Origin: Oopsacas minuta
Lineage: Eukaryota; Porifera; Hexactinellida; Lyssacinosida; Leucopsacidae
NCBI GenBank assembly: GCA_024704765.1
Contig: JAKMXF010000357.1
Span: 1 to 64,000 of the forward strand
Direction: 5' to 3'
Length of the DNA: 64,000 nt
Shown piece by piece: positions 10,701 to 20,339 of the stretch; positions within the stretch are counted from its first letter, which is position 1, and each line of letters begins with the position of its first letter. The position numbers were made by a program, and so were the translations under genes. The notes below the pieces were generated by a model. The model was given only the letters and a program-made list of their open reading frames with translations, made no database searches and was not told the origin of the DNA.

Positions 10701-11833
10701 CGTATATTATTTGTTTTATCTATTTACCTGATCTTCCTATAACACCCAATCTTATATCATAGTTTATTACCGCTTAACATAGCAGATCCGTAGCTTATTA
10801 ATTGTAATTAGAGTAAATCTCGTTATAACCAAATTGGATATAGCGAAACTCCAGGTACAATGAAGTGATTCTTTACCCCCAATAGCTTGAAAGCAGGGTA
10901 TTATCTAGAGGTATGAGGCGTGTCTATATGTGCATACATTTAAGCAAATATATACGAAAATTTGGCCTAAAAAGTAATAGAAAATGTATAGTCTATGCGT
11001 ATGAAAACTTATATGAACTCCTGCTTGAAAGTAATTGAGTTTACTCGGCTACAAGAAATTTTGCTTATTACGAAATAGGACCATGGGACCGAGCACTTCG
11101 CTATAACGAGATTTGATTGTACTTCTAGTAATCTGAGATAAAAATTGAGAGAGGGAGAGATACAATAGTATCCACAAACGATACAAACTTTTCAAATTGA
11201 ACACAAATCAATTTTATTAATAAAATATAATCAATTCCAAAGCCCCAAAGTGTGACAACCTACAATTTTCAATATTCCTCAATTCTAAATTGTCCGTTCC
11301 GATCCGTGAAATAGGCAAGATCATAATAAACATAATTAGTTACCATGCAGGCCCAGCGACACGGATTTTTGAAGTGATCTGGTTGAAATCTCACTTATCA
11401 TAGAAACAGTAATAACACCACCAAAAAAATCAATCGGACTGGTGGTGCCGACCCTGGGTTATAGATATAGCAAGAGATTATCATACCCTTCCTTAGTGAG
11501 ATGTGTCATGAATCTGTTCTTACTGAACTTTATCTTTACCATCCTCCACACCTCATTATCTAGCATAGGATCAAGCAGCAGAGGTTCATTCAGGATCCTG
11601 TTCACTACTTGTGCCTTGACAACGTTCTGTCCAAGTACAACCAAAGCAGGACTCCCACACACCAAAGATAGGATACTACGTTGATCTTCTATAGAGAATG
11701 TTGTCACTTGAGAGAGTGTGGGATCGAATACCTGTAGGTCAGAGAAGTTTCTTGTGGTCGCGCGGAATAATTCTTTGATGTATTTGGAGTTTGTTACGAA
11801 GTGTTGGAACACGGTGGATAGATTAGTTTCCAT
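4515..11833 (-). CDS. DSTYK: Dual serine/threonine and tyrosine protein kinase (DSTYK), partial at 3' end
   Basis: Nine exons join in phase: 11833-11487, 9456-9174, 8857-8711, 8576-8420, 7800-7526, 7081-6710, 6083-5799, 5700-5468 and 4758-4515. Together they give 781 codons without a stop, against about 929 residues in the human protein. The order matches DSTYK throughout: N-terminal region with [13 protein letters not shown], the motif [49 protein letters not shown], then the kinase. Kinase parts visible are the glycine loop [11 protein letters not shown], the VAIK-type lysine in [13 protein letters not shown], the alpha-C glutamate in LALEFHY, and the catalytic loop HRDIKLKN. The DLG and APE segments and the rest of the C-lobe are absent, so they must lie beyond position 1 or be lost. 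In vertebrates DSTYK is a cytoplasmic/membrane kinase linked to FGF-ERK signalling and cell death. Exon joins are my predictions; the identity is very sure. Confidence 0.93.
4889..4980. mobile_element. Short MITE with TA target duplication in DSTYK intron 8
   Basis: CAGTCAACATTCGGTAACTC at the left is inverted at the right as GAGTTGGCGGATGTTGACTG. TA flanks at 4887-4888 and 4981-4982. 92 bp, non-coding. Confidence 0.55.
5468..5700 (-). CDS. DSTYK: DSTYK exon 8, kinase N-lobe
   Basis: Begins [16 protein letters not shown] and holds the kinase N-lobe: glycine loop [19 protein letters not shown]-binding lysine in [14 protein letters not shown], and alpha-C glutamate in [26 protein letters not shown] is almost identical to the human protein. 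Donor GTTAGT leaves phase 2. Confidence 0.95.
5799..6083 (-). CDS. DSTYK: DSTYK exon 7
   Basis: 95 codons from [18 protein letters not shown] to EGARDQ. Contains [18 protein letters not shown] and [10 protein letters not shown], matching human SASKLAKSICSQF and AFAASLRQLE. This helical region precedes the kinase domain. Acceptor CTGTAG, donor GTAGGT, phase 0 on both sides. Confidence 0.92.
6245..6335 (-). repeat. Fragment of the GC-hairpin repeat family
   Basis: GCGGGCTTAGCTTGCTCGCG, the hairpin CGCTGCGCGGC and GTGCCTCGAATT are shared with copies at 34.9, 36.0 and 38.8 kb. A stretch of ACAAACAAACAAAC about 120 bases later (6463-6480) resembles the motif at 33.0 and 61.8 kb. GC-rich islands in AT-rich sequence make the family easy to see. 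It sits in DSTYK intron 6. Confidence 0.5.
6710..7081 (-). CDS. DSTYK: DSTYK exon 6
   Basis: 124 codons from [20 protein letters not shown] to SAYHLD. It carries [27 protein letters not shown], and [18 protein letters not shown], which match the human FKDVIVPENG, IRQIQELI and SVDYLRESFVGTLERCLQ stretches. The acceptor ACTATCAG was chosen because it alone keeps phase 0 and avoids an in-frame TAG; the donor is GTGAGT. Confidence 0.92.
7526..7800 (-). CDS. DSTYK: DSTYK exon 5
   Basis: Contains [26 protein letters not shown] and [20 protein letters not shown]. The run [12 protein letters not shown] is nearly identical to the vertebrate protein. Acceptor TTGCAG, donor GTGAGT, phase 0 out. Confidence 0.92.
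8420..8576 (-). CDS. DSTYK: DSTYK exon 4
   Basis: Starts [15 protein letters not shown], in the place of human LIDLGYLSSS. It is a poorly conserved, charged linker. Acceptor TTATTAG, donor GTGAGA, leaving phase 1, which exon 5 completes to Asp. Confidence 0.8.
8711..8857 (-). CDS. DSTYK: DSTYK exon 3
   Basis: 49 codons from [15 protein letters not shown] to NHIHAQLC, aligning with the human EQELQEIRKYFSFPVFFF segment. Acceptor ATATAG, donor GTAAGT, phase 0 on both sides. The longer open frame running over the same bases in another frame is a shadow. Confidence 0.85.
9174..9456 (-). CDS. DSTYK: DSTYK exon 2
   Basis: Acceptor CAG before 9456. The exon reads through [14 protein letters not shown] and [14 protein letters not shown], matching the human PEEDLEVQ and VDVVVAPC stretches. 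The donor GTTAGT after 9174 leaves phase 0, so ALNQL continues directly into [11 protein letters not shown] of exon 3. The frame stays open beyond the donor to 9087, but only the GTTAGT site fits both phase and homology. Confidence 0.85.
9640..9870. repeat. Dispersed repeat, second copy at 63610-63830
   Basis: Shared words in the same order include GGTCGATTCATAAA, ATTTCAAAATG, TAGCTGAATTACAT and ATGACAATAT. Both copies diverge by scattered changes and small indels. The family is not identified; this copy lies in DSTYK intron 1, and the open frame at 9749-9931 is part of it. Confidence 0.6.
9871..11486. other. DSTYK intron 1, remaining part
   Basis: No exon is needed here because exons 1 and 2 join in phase and align end to end with the human protein. 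AATCTCGTTATAACC near 10815 and CGCTATAACGAGATT near 11090 look like the two ends of a decayed pogo-like MITE of about 300 bp. Otherwise nothing is seen. Confidence 0.55.
11487..11833 (-). CDS. DSTYK: DSTYK exon 1 (start codon)
   Basis: Begins with [12 protein letters not shown] and carries [20 protein letters not shown], the family's VLGQ word that resembles a degenerate nucleotide-binding loop. The start is the first in-frame ATG. The donor is GTATGA and leaves phase 2, which the next exon completes to glycine. The human protein has a longer, glycine-rich N-terminus that is missing here. Confidence 0.85.
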
Positions 11834-13267
11834 GTTAGATAAGTATTAGGCTAGCAAATTATGTGAATTGTTAGAAGACAAAAACCAAAATTGTAAGAAC
11901 AATTATTCTACTAACTGTAAATTCCCTCAATAAAAGTATATGAGAGATACATGTTGAGCTCATATGTGATAGTGTGTCAGAGCTAATTTGTACACAAAAA
12001 CAATTTTGTATCTATTTTCTAAAAAGATAACAGTGCATTAGCCATAAATTTAATTCTAATCACCTTATTATAGTATGGTTGGCACAATTTATGAATTGTA
12101 TAGTAACCAGACTGGCCTGCAGACAGGATGTACCAGGATTAACCACATACTGGAGTGCATGTACCACCTGAATTGGGTAGATTATTATAATCACATATAA
12201 TTAAAAAGTTATACATTTATAGCACATTTCTCATAGAGTAAACCGAGCTATAATTATTTTTCTGACATCAAAGATTTCACAAATATACTACACCTGTTAA
12301 TGTCACTGTAAGCACACCATTGGTGCTGCCAACTCAGTGTATCACACCTCACCACGCCTCAATGTATCACAGCCCCTAAACTCCTTATATGTATACGTAT
12401 AAATATAAATAAAAACTCATTCATAATAATTAATATATGATCCACTGTGTAGTTTAAAATCCGGTACAATACAGCATATCAGCGATAAATCCGGTACAGG
12501 GTCTAAGAGGATGATACAAATAACAAATAACAAATGACAAATGATGATTATTTAGAATCGATAAATGAATAAAATAGTACATTATATACTAATAATAATA
12601 GAATTTCTATATATCATCATGCCGGATGTAAATCCGTTAGAGATTCGTAGAATTAAACAAACTATCTAATATGTTAATAATTAGTCCATAAAGAGCAATG
12701 TTAAGCCTTATTCTAATAATAACATGTAATAGAATGATGTATCCTGAAACCAGTACATGTAGTTCCTCATGAATATGTTAGAATTCCTATTATTTAGCTG
12801 CATTACTAATTATTTCATTTCTATTATAGTATTTGGGTGCATCAGTTGCCACTTATATTGGAAACAACACTTGGTTCATTATTTTTAATGCTATTTACAT
12901 CCTAAAGAATCATAATGTACAATTTCTTTAGAATTCAACAAGAGTTTAGTGGTGCGCAATTCAATTATTCCAAGTACAGGCTTTGCGATGGGATTTGATC
13001 GTATTTTTCAGAATGATCGAAAATGCATTATTAGAGATTACCCAAATCTAAGGTGACATTAGAATACAAATTCATGAAGAGATATGCTAAATAACTGTGT
13101 ATAAGGTTTAAATCATAAAATGAATGGGTAAGTACTTTTATGTCATACCAGGCCTGATAGAAATGCTGTTAACATAACAGCCGCCCTTTGGGCTAGCTAA
13201 CAGCTGATTCTTTGCATGAACAGTAAGTCTTTACTTTGAGTCAATTAGTATTTCATGGATCATTAGC
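11834..13267. other. Gene-free stretch upstream of DSTYK
   Basis: AT-rich, no supported exon. A direct repeat of AAATCCGGTACA occurs near 12459 and 12487. The DSTYK promoter should lie just above 11833, but I cannot point to a convincing core element. Confidence 0.5.
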
Positions 13268-13342
13268 TAGTGATACACCGGATAGGAAAATTACCTATCC
13301 GGCCGGATACCGGATATAAACCAGATATCCGGTGCATCTCTA
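13268..13342. mobile_element. Miniature hAT-like element
   Basis: TAGTGATACACCGGATA at the left is inverted as TATCCGGTGCATCTCTA at the right. Inside are two further palindromes on the CCGGATA theme. Ends of the type AGAGATGCACCGG are common in animal hAT elements. I cannot define a clean target duplication. Confidence 0.4.
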
Positions 13343-13555
13343 TGACTCTATTACTAGCTATAAACAGTTAAATGAGTTAATTCGCTGATAATTATAATAA
13401 GTAATTTAAACTAGTTATATTAGAGCATAATCTAATTAGCAGTTCATATCCTAGTAGCTAGCAGTCTAGCTGCTTCCATGCTGATACCAGAATAGCCAAT
13501 GTGAGATTCCATCTACATCTCGGGCCGTAGTTTCTAGAAACCTTATAATATACGG

Positions 13556-13620
13556 TCAACTCCGCTAATGGATACAAATCGGTTCCAGGCTTCCAGTCCT
13601 TTTGTCCGATGAGCGGAGTT
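13556..13620. mobile_element. Tiny pogo-like MITE remnant
   Basis: GTCAACTCCGCTAATGG faces the inverted GATGAGCGGAGTT about 60 bases later. Similar CAACTCCGCTTAAT occurs at 63895. Non-coding. Confidence 0.35.
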
Positions 13621-14021
13621 CCCAATTAATCTGAGAATTCATAATAATGATTCCAAATGGCAACATATGTCTATTTTTGAGTTGCAGGTCCTCTAAAGCA
13701 AGTCAACCACTTTATCGTGTAGCCATACCCATCCAAAGTAAAAACATTGAAATTTTCTGATCGTTTAGTGCCATCCGTGAATTAATGTTGATAACAATCA
13801 ATATTGAATAGAATTTGCTTGTCCAAATTAATCACAAATTTTGTTTCTATTTATCATAATTTTGTTCATCTACCTAGCTTATTAGAATTTCCTAAAATGG
13901 AGAGAAATTTGACTGAGTTACTAATTTTCACTCGGATACGAGAGTTCATCCCAATAAAGCGAAGTTTACTGCATTCGGGAAATTAATTGAGAGTTTGGCA
14001 TCACCAATTCATCATGTGAGG

Positions 14022-14448
14022 CAGTGCTGCCAAGTCTCCGTAAATTTGACTGCTATCTACGTATCTACGTATGAAGACTTATTTCTAAATATTTCTAGCA
14101 TATTACATGTACCTGTAATACTTTTTGTTAACGATGAAGGTCAATATTCAAAATTCCTCAACATTTGTACCTACCTCAGAAATGTACGAGTTATTTTCCT
14201 CAAAGTATGCACGACCATATAAAATAGTATTTTGATAGTTTTTACATGCTGATAGTGATTATAGCTTATTGTTTACAAACGCAAAAGCGTCCAAATATCT
14301 ACATTTATTAATGATTATAAATAAAATTGTTAGCTAACGGCATTTGTAAAAGCAAATTAAGACCAGTTGGGCATCATTAAGGGATTTTAAATGCTCCGTA
14401 AAAATTTGGTTTCTACGTAATATTTCTGAATTAACTTGGCAGCACTGA
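14022..14448. mobile_element. Non-autonomous hAT element with exact 8-bp target duplication
   Basis: The element starts CAGTGCTGCCAAGT and ends ACTTGGCAGCACTG, 14-bp perfect terminal inverted repeats. ATGTGAGG is present directly on both sides (14014-14021 and 14449-14456). An 8-bp duplication with CAGTG ends is the hAT signature. The 427 bp interior has no transposase; the open frame at 13995-14222 merely runs across its left end. Confidence 0.75.
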
Positions 14449-14666
14449 TGTGAGGGTGTTGATATAGGCGCAAACCACAGGGTTTAAATGAATGGGGGTT
14501 CATGAACATGAAGGAAATAGGTATGCCCAAGCAGATATTTTCACAACCTTACACTAGGCCCCTGGTTATCCAATTTATGTAACGTAAACGATTACAATAT
14601 AATACTGTAGAGCTGAAACCACTTTCTTACCACTTCTTTTTGATTCACCAGAATCTATGTAGATTT

Positions 14667-14791
14667 AGGGCCGGGACCGCCTATTAAAGCTTGTGGGTGT
14701 CTAAACAGCCTTGACTATAGAGGTTATGCAAAGGTCTTTCATGGCAGTGGGTGTCCGGGTACGCAGGACACCCACAGTGGCGCCGGCCCTG
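14667..14791. mobile_element. GC-rich MITE with AGGGCCGG ends
   Basis: Ends AGGGCCGGGACCGCC and GGCGCCGGCCCT are roughly inverted, flanked by AGATT on both sides. A hairpin GGGTGTCC / GGACACCC lies inside. Family unknown. Confidence 0.35.
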
Positions 14792-15296
14792 AGATTATTA
14801 CTTATAATGTGTAGCATTACAATCAGAGTTTAAAAAATCGCAAAAATCTTTCAAGATTATGTTTGAAATGTCTAGCACTCGTGCATAGGCACAACTAGGG
14901 CCATAGTGTGCACCAAAAATTGAGGAGCGCTTAATGCTCTGACTATAATCCAAAAAGTATGGGGCGGGTGGGCATAACGTCATCTTTGACCCACCCAGAT
15001 TTAGGAACCTACTAGTAGTTGGGTCAATGCACTCTTGGTGTGGTGTGAGATTGTGAGGTTTGGTCCGAAAACGTGACAATTGTAACTTGTAACTACTATG
15101 TATTCACTCTGTACACATTTGTAATTTCCTCAGAACTCCAGACATTTACTTTGTATTAACCTGTCTGGATCATTTTAAAGTCTACGATGATTGAAACAAA
15201 TTATCTGTCGTATAATAGTATAAGTGTCAAATTACAGTAGAAATTATGTCACAAATAGAACGAATTATAATTTCCAAACTAATGAACTGAACATAA

Positions 15297-15746
15297 CTAT
15301 AGTATTTTAGGCATTTTGTTAACATCCTCCACAACTCTGTCGTACTCTTCCTCGATCTCTGAGCTCCTCTGCACCATCACCATACAGGTAGCTCGCTGAG
15401 AGCCGAATGCACTGCCAATATCTTCCTTAGCAGGAACATATATGTAAGGTATATCCTGCTCTTCTAGGTATACTGGCACGTGAGATATGGTATCTATCGG
15501 TGTAATGTTACCTCCGATAACAATAAGACCTTTCTCGCCTTTTCGCACTGCCTTGATAGTATTCTTTACCCCTCTTATAGTTCCCTTCTTACTGGCAGCA
15601 TGACGAACTAGTTTTAGAACGCGTTTGTTCATTTTACGACTAGCAATAGGGTATGCTATTATGCTGGCTGCATTGAGCTTCTGTCTATAAATCTCTTTTT
15701 TATCTGTCTCAGATATTGAGAGAGATTCTAAATCTTCTGTAGCCAT
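15297..15746 (-). CDS. NHP2: H/ACA ribonucleoprotein subunit NHP2
   Basis: A 149-residue L7Ae/L30e-fold protein in one exon, close to the human length of 153. NHP2 binds the kink-turn or upper stem of H/ACA RNAs with dyskerin, NOP10 and GAR1, serving pseudouridylation of rRNA and snRNA and, in vertebrates, telomerase. Family words are IAYPIASRKMNKRVLKLV, RGVKNTIKAVRKGEKGLIVI, GNITPIDTISHVPVYLEEQ, IPYIYVPAKEDIGSAFGSQR and TCMVMVQ; the glycine-rich VIGGNITPID turn and the PAKEDIG helix cap are typical of the RNA-binding face. I start at the ATG at 15746 (MATEDLES), because the upstream in-frame extension is leucine/isoleucine-rich and unlike the family. Neighbours are unrelated and well separated. 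The lack of introns could indicate an old retrocopy, but the frame is intact. Confidence 0.92.
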   Translation of the reverse strand: MATEDLESLSISETDKKEIYRQKLNAASIIAYPIASRKMNKRVLKLVRHAASKKGTIRGVKNTIKAVRKGEKGLIVIGGNITPIDTISHVPVYLEEQDIPYIYVPAKEDIGSAFGSQRATCMVMVQRSSEIEEEYDRVVEDVNKMPKIL

Positions 15747-16083
15747 TATTAAGATTATCCTAACCAGGCACAATTTATGAGGTAAATATTATAAGTATGT
15801 CCTTACTGTTAGCTTAATTAAGCATGGTTAAGTAACCAACAAATTTGAACAGCTGGTAATTAATTAATTAGGTCAACAAGGCAAACGGTCGGTCAAACTT
15901 ATGAGTCTATTCGAGAATTTCACAAGATGTAGCAAGGATCGCAGCCAGGACCGTCGAGAGCGCGAACGGGCCCCAGGGCATATTTGAGTGCAGGCTCTGT
16001 GATATTTTAGTTCTGCGAAGTCAATAAACTAACGCAAACAATCACATTTGTATTATACGTATATATGTATATATAATGAATGG

Positions 16084-16572
16084 CGGAACTTTCGTCTCAG
16101 GAAATTTCGTATCAAAATGTTTCTTTTAGGTAATTATAAATTATTTTCTTCACGGGCATTTTATACTTCTTAAGATAACAATCATATAAGGGTTGCATTC
16201 GAAATATTTTTGATTTGTTTAAGATGCGGAGAGAACAGTCCATTCAGGAAGCAACATTAGTGAAATGGGAGGCTGGCCAGAAGAAATTCGTCAGTAAAAA
16301 TCTATGGAACGTAATGAACGTATATGAACATTAGTTTCAGAATATGCAAATCGGGATACCATTACCTATCTTTAGGGAATAGGACACAACTTTGACTGTT
16401 AATATATCTTCATCTATACTTTACTTTAATTCTACTATTCACTTATTAAACACATATTTGCACTAATTAAAACTTGCAATAAACAAGAAAGTAAACAATA
16501 AAAGAAATTCTGAATACGTAGATTCCAAGAGACCGAATTTCAGAGGCCAAATTACCTGAGACGAAAGTTCCG
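16084..16572. mobile_element. Non-autonomous element with long terminal inverted repeats
   Basis: CGGAACTTTCGTCTCAGG opens the element and CCTGAGACGAAAGTTCCG closes it, an 18-bp perfect inverted pair that continues with mismatches. TATATA-rich sequence flanks both sides. About 489 bp, no coding capacity. Superfamily not determined. Confidence 0.6.
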
Positions 16573-16659
16573 TTTTGCATATATAAAATGTTATATTACA
16601 ATGTGAGGTTGCGAAATCAGAACAAATAAATTCCATTTTAACGAAAATAATTTGGTTTT

Positions 16660-16810
16660 ACTGAATGATTGAAAATGGTGGAAAAAGTTGGAATTTCTGA
16701 ATTTTCGTAGAAATAACTGAATGGCGGAAAGTGGTAGAAGTCTAAAAAGCGTGTGAATGGTGGAAAATAGTGGAATATGGTGGAGAAGGTGGAAATTGCT
16801 TAATGGTAGA
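16660..16810. repeat. Degenerate GGTGGAAA-type simple repeat
   Basis: Many imperfect copies of GGTGGAAA or AGTGGAAT follow one another, purine-rich on the plus strand. The open frame on the other strand (16591-16851) is a product of this composition and is not a gene. Confidence 0.5.
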
Positions 16811-17359
16811 TCCTGACTGAATTTTAGAAGGATCGCACTTAAAAAGTACAAATGAATACAACAATCAAATGTTTATCTTCGATCATGGAAATAATTTAGT
16901 ATGCTTCTAAAGACTATGACAGACATTAGAGACATTAGAGAGTTGCTAATTTGAATTCTTGGAGGGGTATCAAATGAACTATAATCCGACAAACTGATCC
17001 TTTTCAGAGATCTATGATCATTGTTACAGTTAATCATATTCATTTGTGCTTGTTTTGGTGCCCCTTATAAATTCAGCCAGGATCTCAGCCGTTTCACCAT
17101 TTTATTTGTTTTGAGTTGTAATGTATAATTTACCACTGTAGTGAATTATAATTAAATTATCATGGCCTATGATTTATAGCGGGGTACCAAATGCTACGGT
17201 TTCACCAAACACTTCAATTTAGTGTCATTGTCTGTGTATCTAAACGATCCCTCAAAATATAATATGAATAAAAATAGATTTTAATACAACGGTAATTTAA
17301 ACAGTTTGAAGCAAATTAGCTAAATATTACTAATAAAATGGTACTTACCTCTTCATTCT

Positions 17360-18724
17360 TTATGAAATGACTGTAGATAATAGGAAACACTGTACTCTAC
17401 TATTTCCTGTATCACACACTACAAGCGTGTTTTCTGAGTTCACACATACCCCAGATGGATTGCAGAACTTACCATACTCGTATCCCTCTCCTCCAATTTT
17501 TAAACAAACGCATCCTTGTTTATCAAATACAAAGACACTGTTTTGTATGAAATCACTTACAATTAACTCTCCGTGAATTCCCTGACAGATTCCCCAAGCT
17601 CCAGCACTCAATTCAGACAATTGATTTTGTCCCCCTACCTGAGAAATAAGCTGACCCTCCCAGCCATAAAGGTTGATACAAGGGTTGCCATGGTGTAACA
17701 CTACTATTCTCTGATCCTCGGATATTTCAACTGATTGTGGTCTACGTAGCCTTCCTGGGATCTCGCAAGAATGACCGATAAAGTGAGCGAACTTGTAAGT
17801 TCTCATTTCCAACTCATCTTCAGTCTCACCTAGCACCTGTACGCGATTATTGCTCCATTCGCAAATAAAAATATATTTGTTAGAATATGCTAGGCCTAAA
17901 GGGTGTGAAAATTCGCATTTATCCATCCCTCGTGTACCGATAGAGTGTATGAAGTATAGTGAAGTCTTGTCATATACTTGCAATTGATGCAAGTTACTAA
18001 TAGAAACATATATCAAATCATTAGATAGAGCCAGACTACCTAACTCAATCTCTTTCTCATCTTCCCTCTGAATAGCACCAGTGGACAAGAGTTCACCGTC
18101 TGGATCAAAATGGCACAGTTCACGCCCATTGTCCTTATTCAAAAAGTACATGTGATTATTTGTATCGGCCTTGACGTGTAATGGCGTGAAAGCTGTTTTC
18201 ATTCCACTTTTTTGATGGGGGAAAACTCTAAACGGCTGAGGAGGATCAGATTTTCCTAACAAAATTCTACCAGTTTTATACAAGTGGTAAGGAAGCGAAT
18301 CATCCATTATTAGCCTAATGTCGCGGTAGTGGGGGAAATCATAGAGTTTCAACTTTAGAATTTGGTCTTTCATCTTATCCATATATAAATCGCGCGTTTC
18401 TTCGGTATATTCGTTTTCTGTAGAAATACTGATTAATTCCAAAGAGCTAAACATTTTCTCTCTCAATTCCAGTTCAAGACTTTGTCTCAAAGATAACATT
18501 TTTGCCGTTTGCTCGGTAAATTCTTTCTCTATCTCTTCGATTCGACTAAGCAGTTGACTTCTCCTATACTGTAAAGATAGTATTAGCTGCCCGAATTTCT
18601 TATTCACATCTTCTCGCAACATATTCAGTGTTTTCAAAAAATTCCTTCTTGTCAATTCTGAATGATAATTGGACGCAAGTCCGAATTGGCTAAATCCACG
18701 TTTTAACTTCGGTTTAGATGTCAT
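17360..18724 (-). CDS. Coiled-coil plus NHL-repeat protein, 454 aa
   Basis: The N-terminal third (residues about 20-140) is a charged helical coiled coil, for example REDVNKKFGQLILSLQYRR and ELELREKMFSSLELIS. A linker follows (GRILLGKSDPPQPFRVFP), then a five- or six-bladed NHL propeller. Clear blades are SHPLGLAYSNKYIFICEWSN plus RVQVLG, RRPQSVEISEDQRIVVLHHG, GAWGICQGIHGELIVSDF, and CNPSGVCVNSENTLVVCDTG plus NSRVQCF. This is the coiled-coil and NHL half of a TRIM-NHL protein; no RING or B-box precedes it in this exon, so ubiquitin ligase activity is not implied. I start at the ATG at 18724, since the open frame upstream begins with a non-ATG codon. A strong splice donor, GTAAGTACC, lies only 12 bases past the stop codon. 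It is a distant paralogue of the gene at 2997-3869 and lies between NHP2 and the EFA6 gene on the same strand. Confidence 0.8.
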   Translation of the reverse strand: MTSKPKLKRGFSQFGLASNYHSELTRRNFLKTLNMLREDVNKKFGQLILSLQYRRSQLLSRIEEIEKEFTEQTAKMLSLRQSLELELREKMFSSLELISISTENEYTEETRDLYMDKMKDQILKLKLYDFPHYRDIRLIMDDSLPYHLYKTGRILLGKSDPPQPFRVFPHQKSGMKTAFTPLHVKADTNNHMYFLNKDNGRELCHFDPDGELLSTGAIQREDEKEIELGSLALSNDLIYVSISNLHQLQVYDKTSLYFIHSIGTRGMDKCEFSHPLGLAYSNKYIFICEWSNNRVQVLGETEDELEMRTYKFAHFIGHSCEIPGRLRRPQSVEISEDQRIVVLHHGNPCINLYGWEGQLISQVGGQNQLSELSAGAWGICQGIHGELIVSDFIQNSVFVFDKQGCVCLKIGGEGYEYGKFCNPSGVCVNSENTLVVCDTGNSRVQCFLLSTVIS

Positions 18725-20141
18725 TTGGATTTGATTTGGTATAATAATTAGCAATACTTCTATTGGTTTTTAATTACTTTACTCTTTTATCCAGGTTACA
18801 GGGATATTAAATCACAAGATCGGTAACATAATACGTGATACCTTGTTCATATTGAATTGATCATACTGAAACGTTTATATTATGAACAATGCAATCTGGT
18901 ATTAATCATTCATCCTTTTTGTGGCAAATGAAATCAGGACATTGTACAACTATACCATATTCACGTAATTATTAAACAATATTCTTAACATCAGAACAGC
19001 AAAAACAACATCAAATTCTCGAAGAACCAGTATAGTATGTTATTAATACTAGGACTGAGTGTAGGGAGTATAGTAGATTGCTAGGAACATTAGTAACTAT
19101 TATGTACATAATAATGTGCATCCGAAATCAGGTATTTTGACGTTGAAGTTTCTGTATTACCCTTTTTGGTCATAAATCTTTGCATAAATTGTGAAGTTCA
19201 CCATTTCATGACAAAATAATATAGATTATTGATGGTAGGGCCTGTCTGATTCGTCGGACCAATTTTTGAATGGATGTGCCGCCCTGTATGTACATACCTT
19301 CCAACTTTTGTGACCTCAATCCCTGGATGGAGACCAAAATTCCATGGACACCAGTCACACCACAAATTTTCTCGATCGCTATGCTTATCCGTCCAAGGAT
19401 TTCAATAACTGGCCTGCCATCAATATCATACAGCTCCAGTGGAACCAAATTAATCGGACAATTGACTGGCTGAGTTGGATAATTGAGAAATAATTACTGT
19501 AGTGGTACTTTAGAGTAAACATTTTGAAGTGTGACTATATTAACAAGGTCGTTGGAGAGATTCTTGATCTTCAGGTTAGATATAATTGGCATAATATTTG
19601 GCACCTATGAGAGCAGTTTCCTAATGTAGTCGAAAACGCTTATAACGAATAAACTGTGTCTGTCTGAATGAATAGATAGTCACTGTTCATTCGCTATAAG
19701 TATGAATTCGGGCTTCCCTATTTCACGGAATGTAACGACTAAGCTTGAGAAAAATTAAAATCTGTTGTTTGTTATACATTTGGCCTTGGAATCATAGTAT
19801 ATTCCTGAACGACGGTTGTCAAGCTTTTACATCTACCTGTATTACAACCCTTAAAATAATTAACAAATAAAGCTGTTCCCGTTGTCTAAACCCAATTAGA
19901 ATATTAATTTAGTTATGAGTACATATGTAACAGGAAACTAAATAATTGGAGGATATAAGTATTAAATAGAAATCATTTATGATTTGAACAAGAATATGAT
20001 ATAATACAGCTTATAAGAGGAGTGAGTAGATATAAAAACAAATTTGTGTGGTGGTTGATTCTACAAATAACTTTCGTAGAAATGCAATTAAATTATTGCT
20101 AGATTTACATTCCAACTCTCGTCAAAAGGATATAGGGGAGT
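18725..20141. other. Gap between the NHL gene and the EFA6 3' end
   Basis: The 3' untranslated part of the EFA6 gene should start at 20141, but I see no clear AATAAA on the minus strand. An open frame at 19206-19448 (minus) is well-balanced in composition (for example LYDIDGRPVIEILGR), but I recognise no domain and do not call it. A CCAAT word lies about 40 bases above the NHL start. Confidence 0.45.
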
Positions 20142-20339
20142 TTAGGAGAAGGCCTTTGGAGTGGGTACTTCTTCTGGTGTTTCTATAATAGGTTCAAATT
20201 CATTCTGTAATAATCTAGAAAGATAGTACACTGGTTTTTGCTGGAAGAGATTGTCTTTATCATACAGGTCGATACAGCAAGTGTACACTCTGTAACGATG
20301 TAATTCGGAGGCCAGGAAGTTTCTATAGTCCAGCATATC
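20142..20339 (-). CDS. PSD: EFA6-like last exon, coiled-coil tail and stop
   Basis: Reads DMLDYRNFLASELHRYRVY, then TCCIDLYDKDN and a short acidic tail ending TPKAFS and TAA. It corresponds to the YLEFEKSRYSTYAALLR helix of the human family. Acceptor TTTCTAG, phase 0. Confidence 0.85.
   Translation of the reverse strand, partial: DMLDYRNFLASELHRYRVYTCCIDLYDKDNLFQQKPVYYLSRLLQNEFEPIIETPEEVPTPKAFS

Noticed and set aside
16591-16851. Open frame of 86 codons on the minus strand
   Set aside because: It is the complement of a purine-rich GGTGGAAA-type repeat; the Phe/Leu/His-rich peptide is a composition artefact.
19206-19448. Open frame of 80 codons (minus) with a natural-looking composition
   Set aside because: No recognised domain, no splice or promoter context, and an open frame on the other strand too; kept only as a note.
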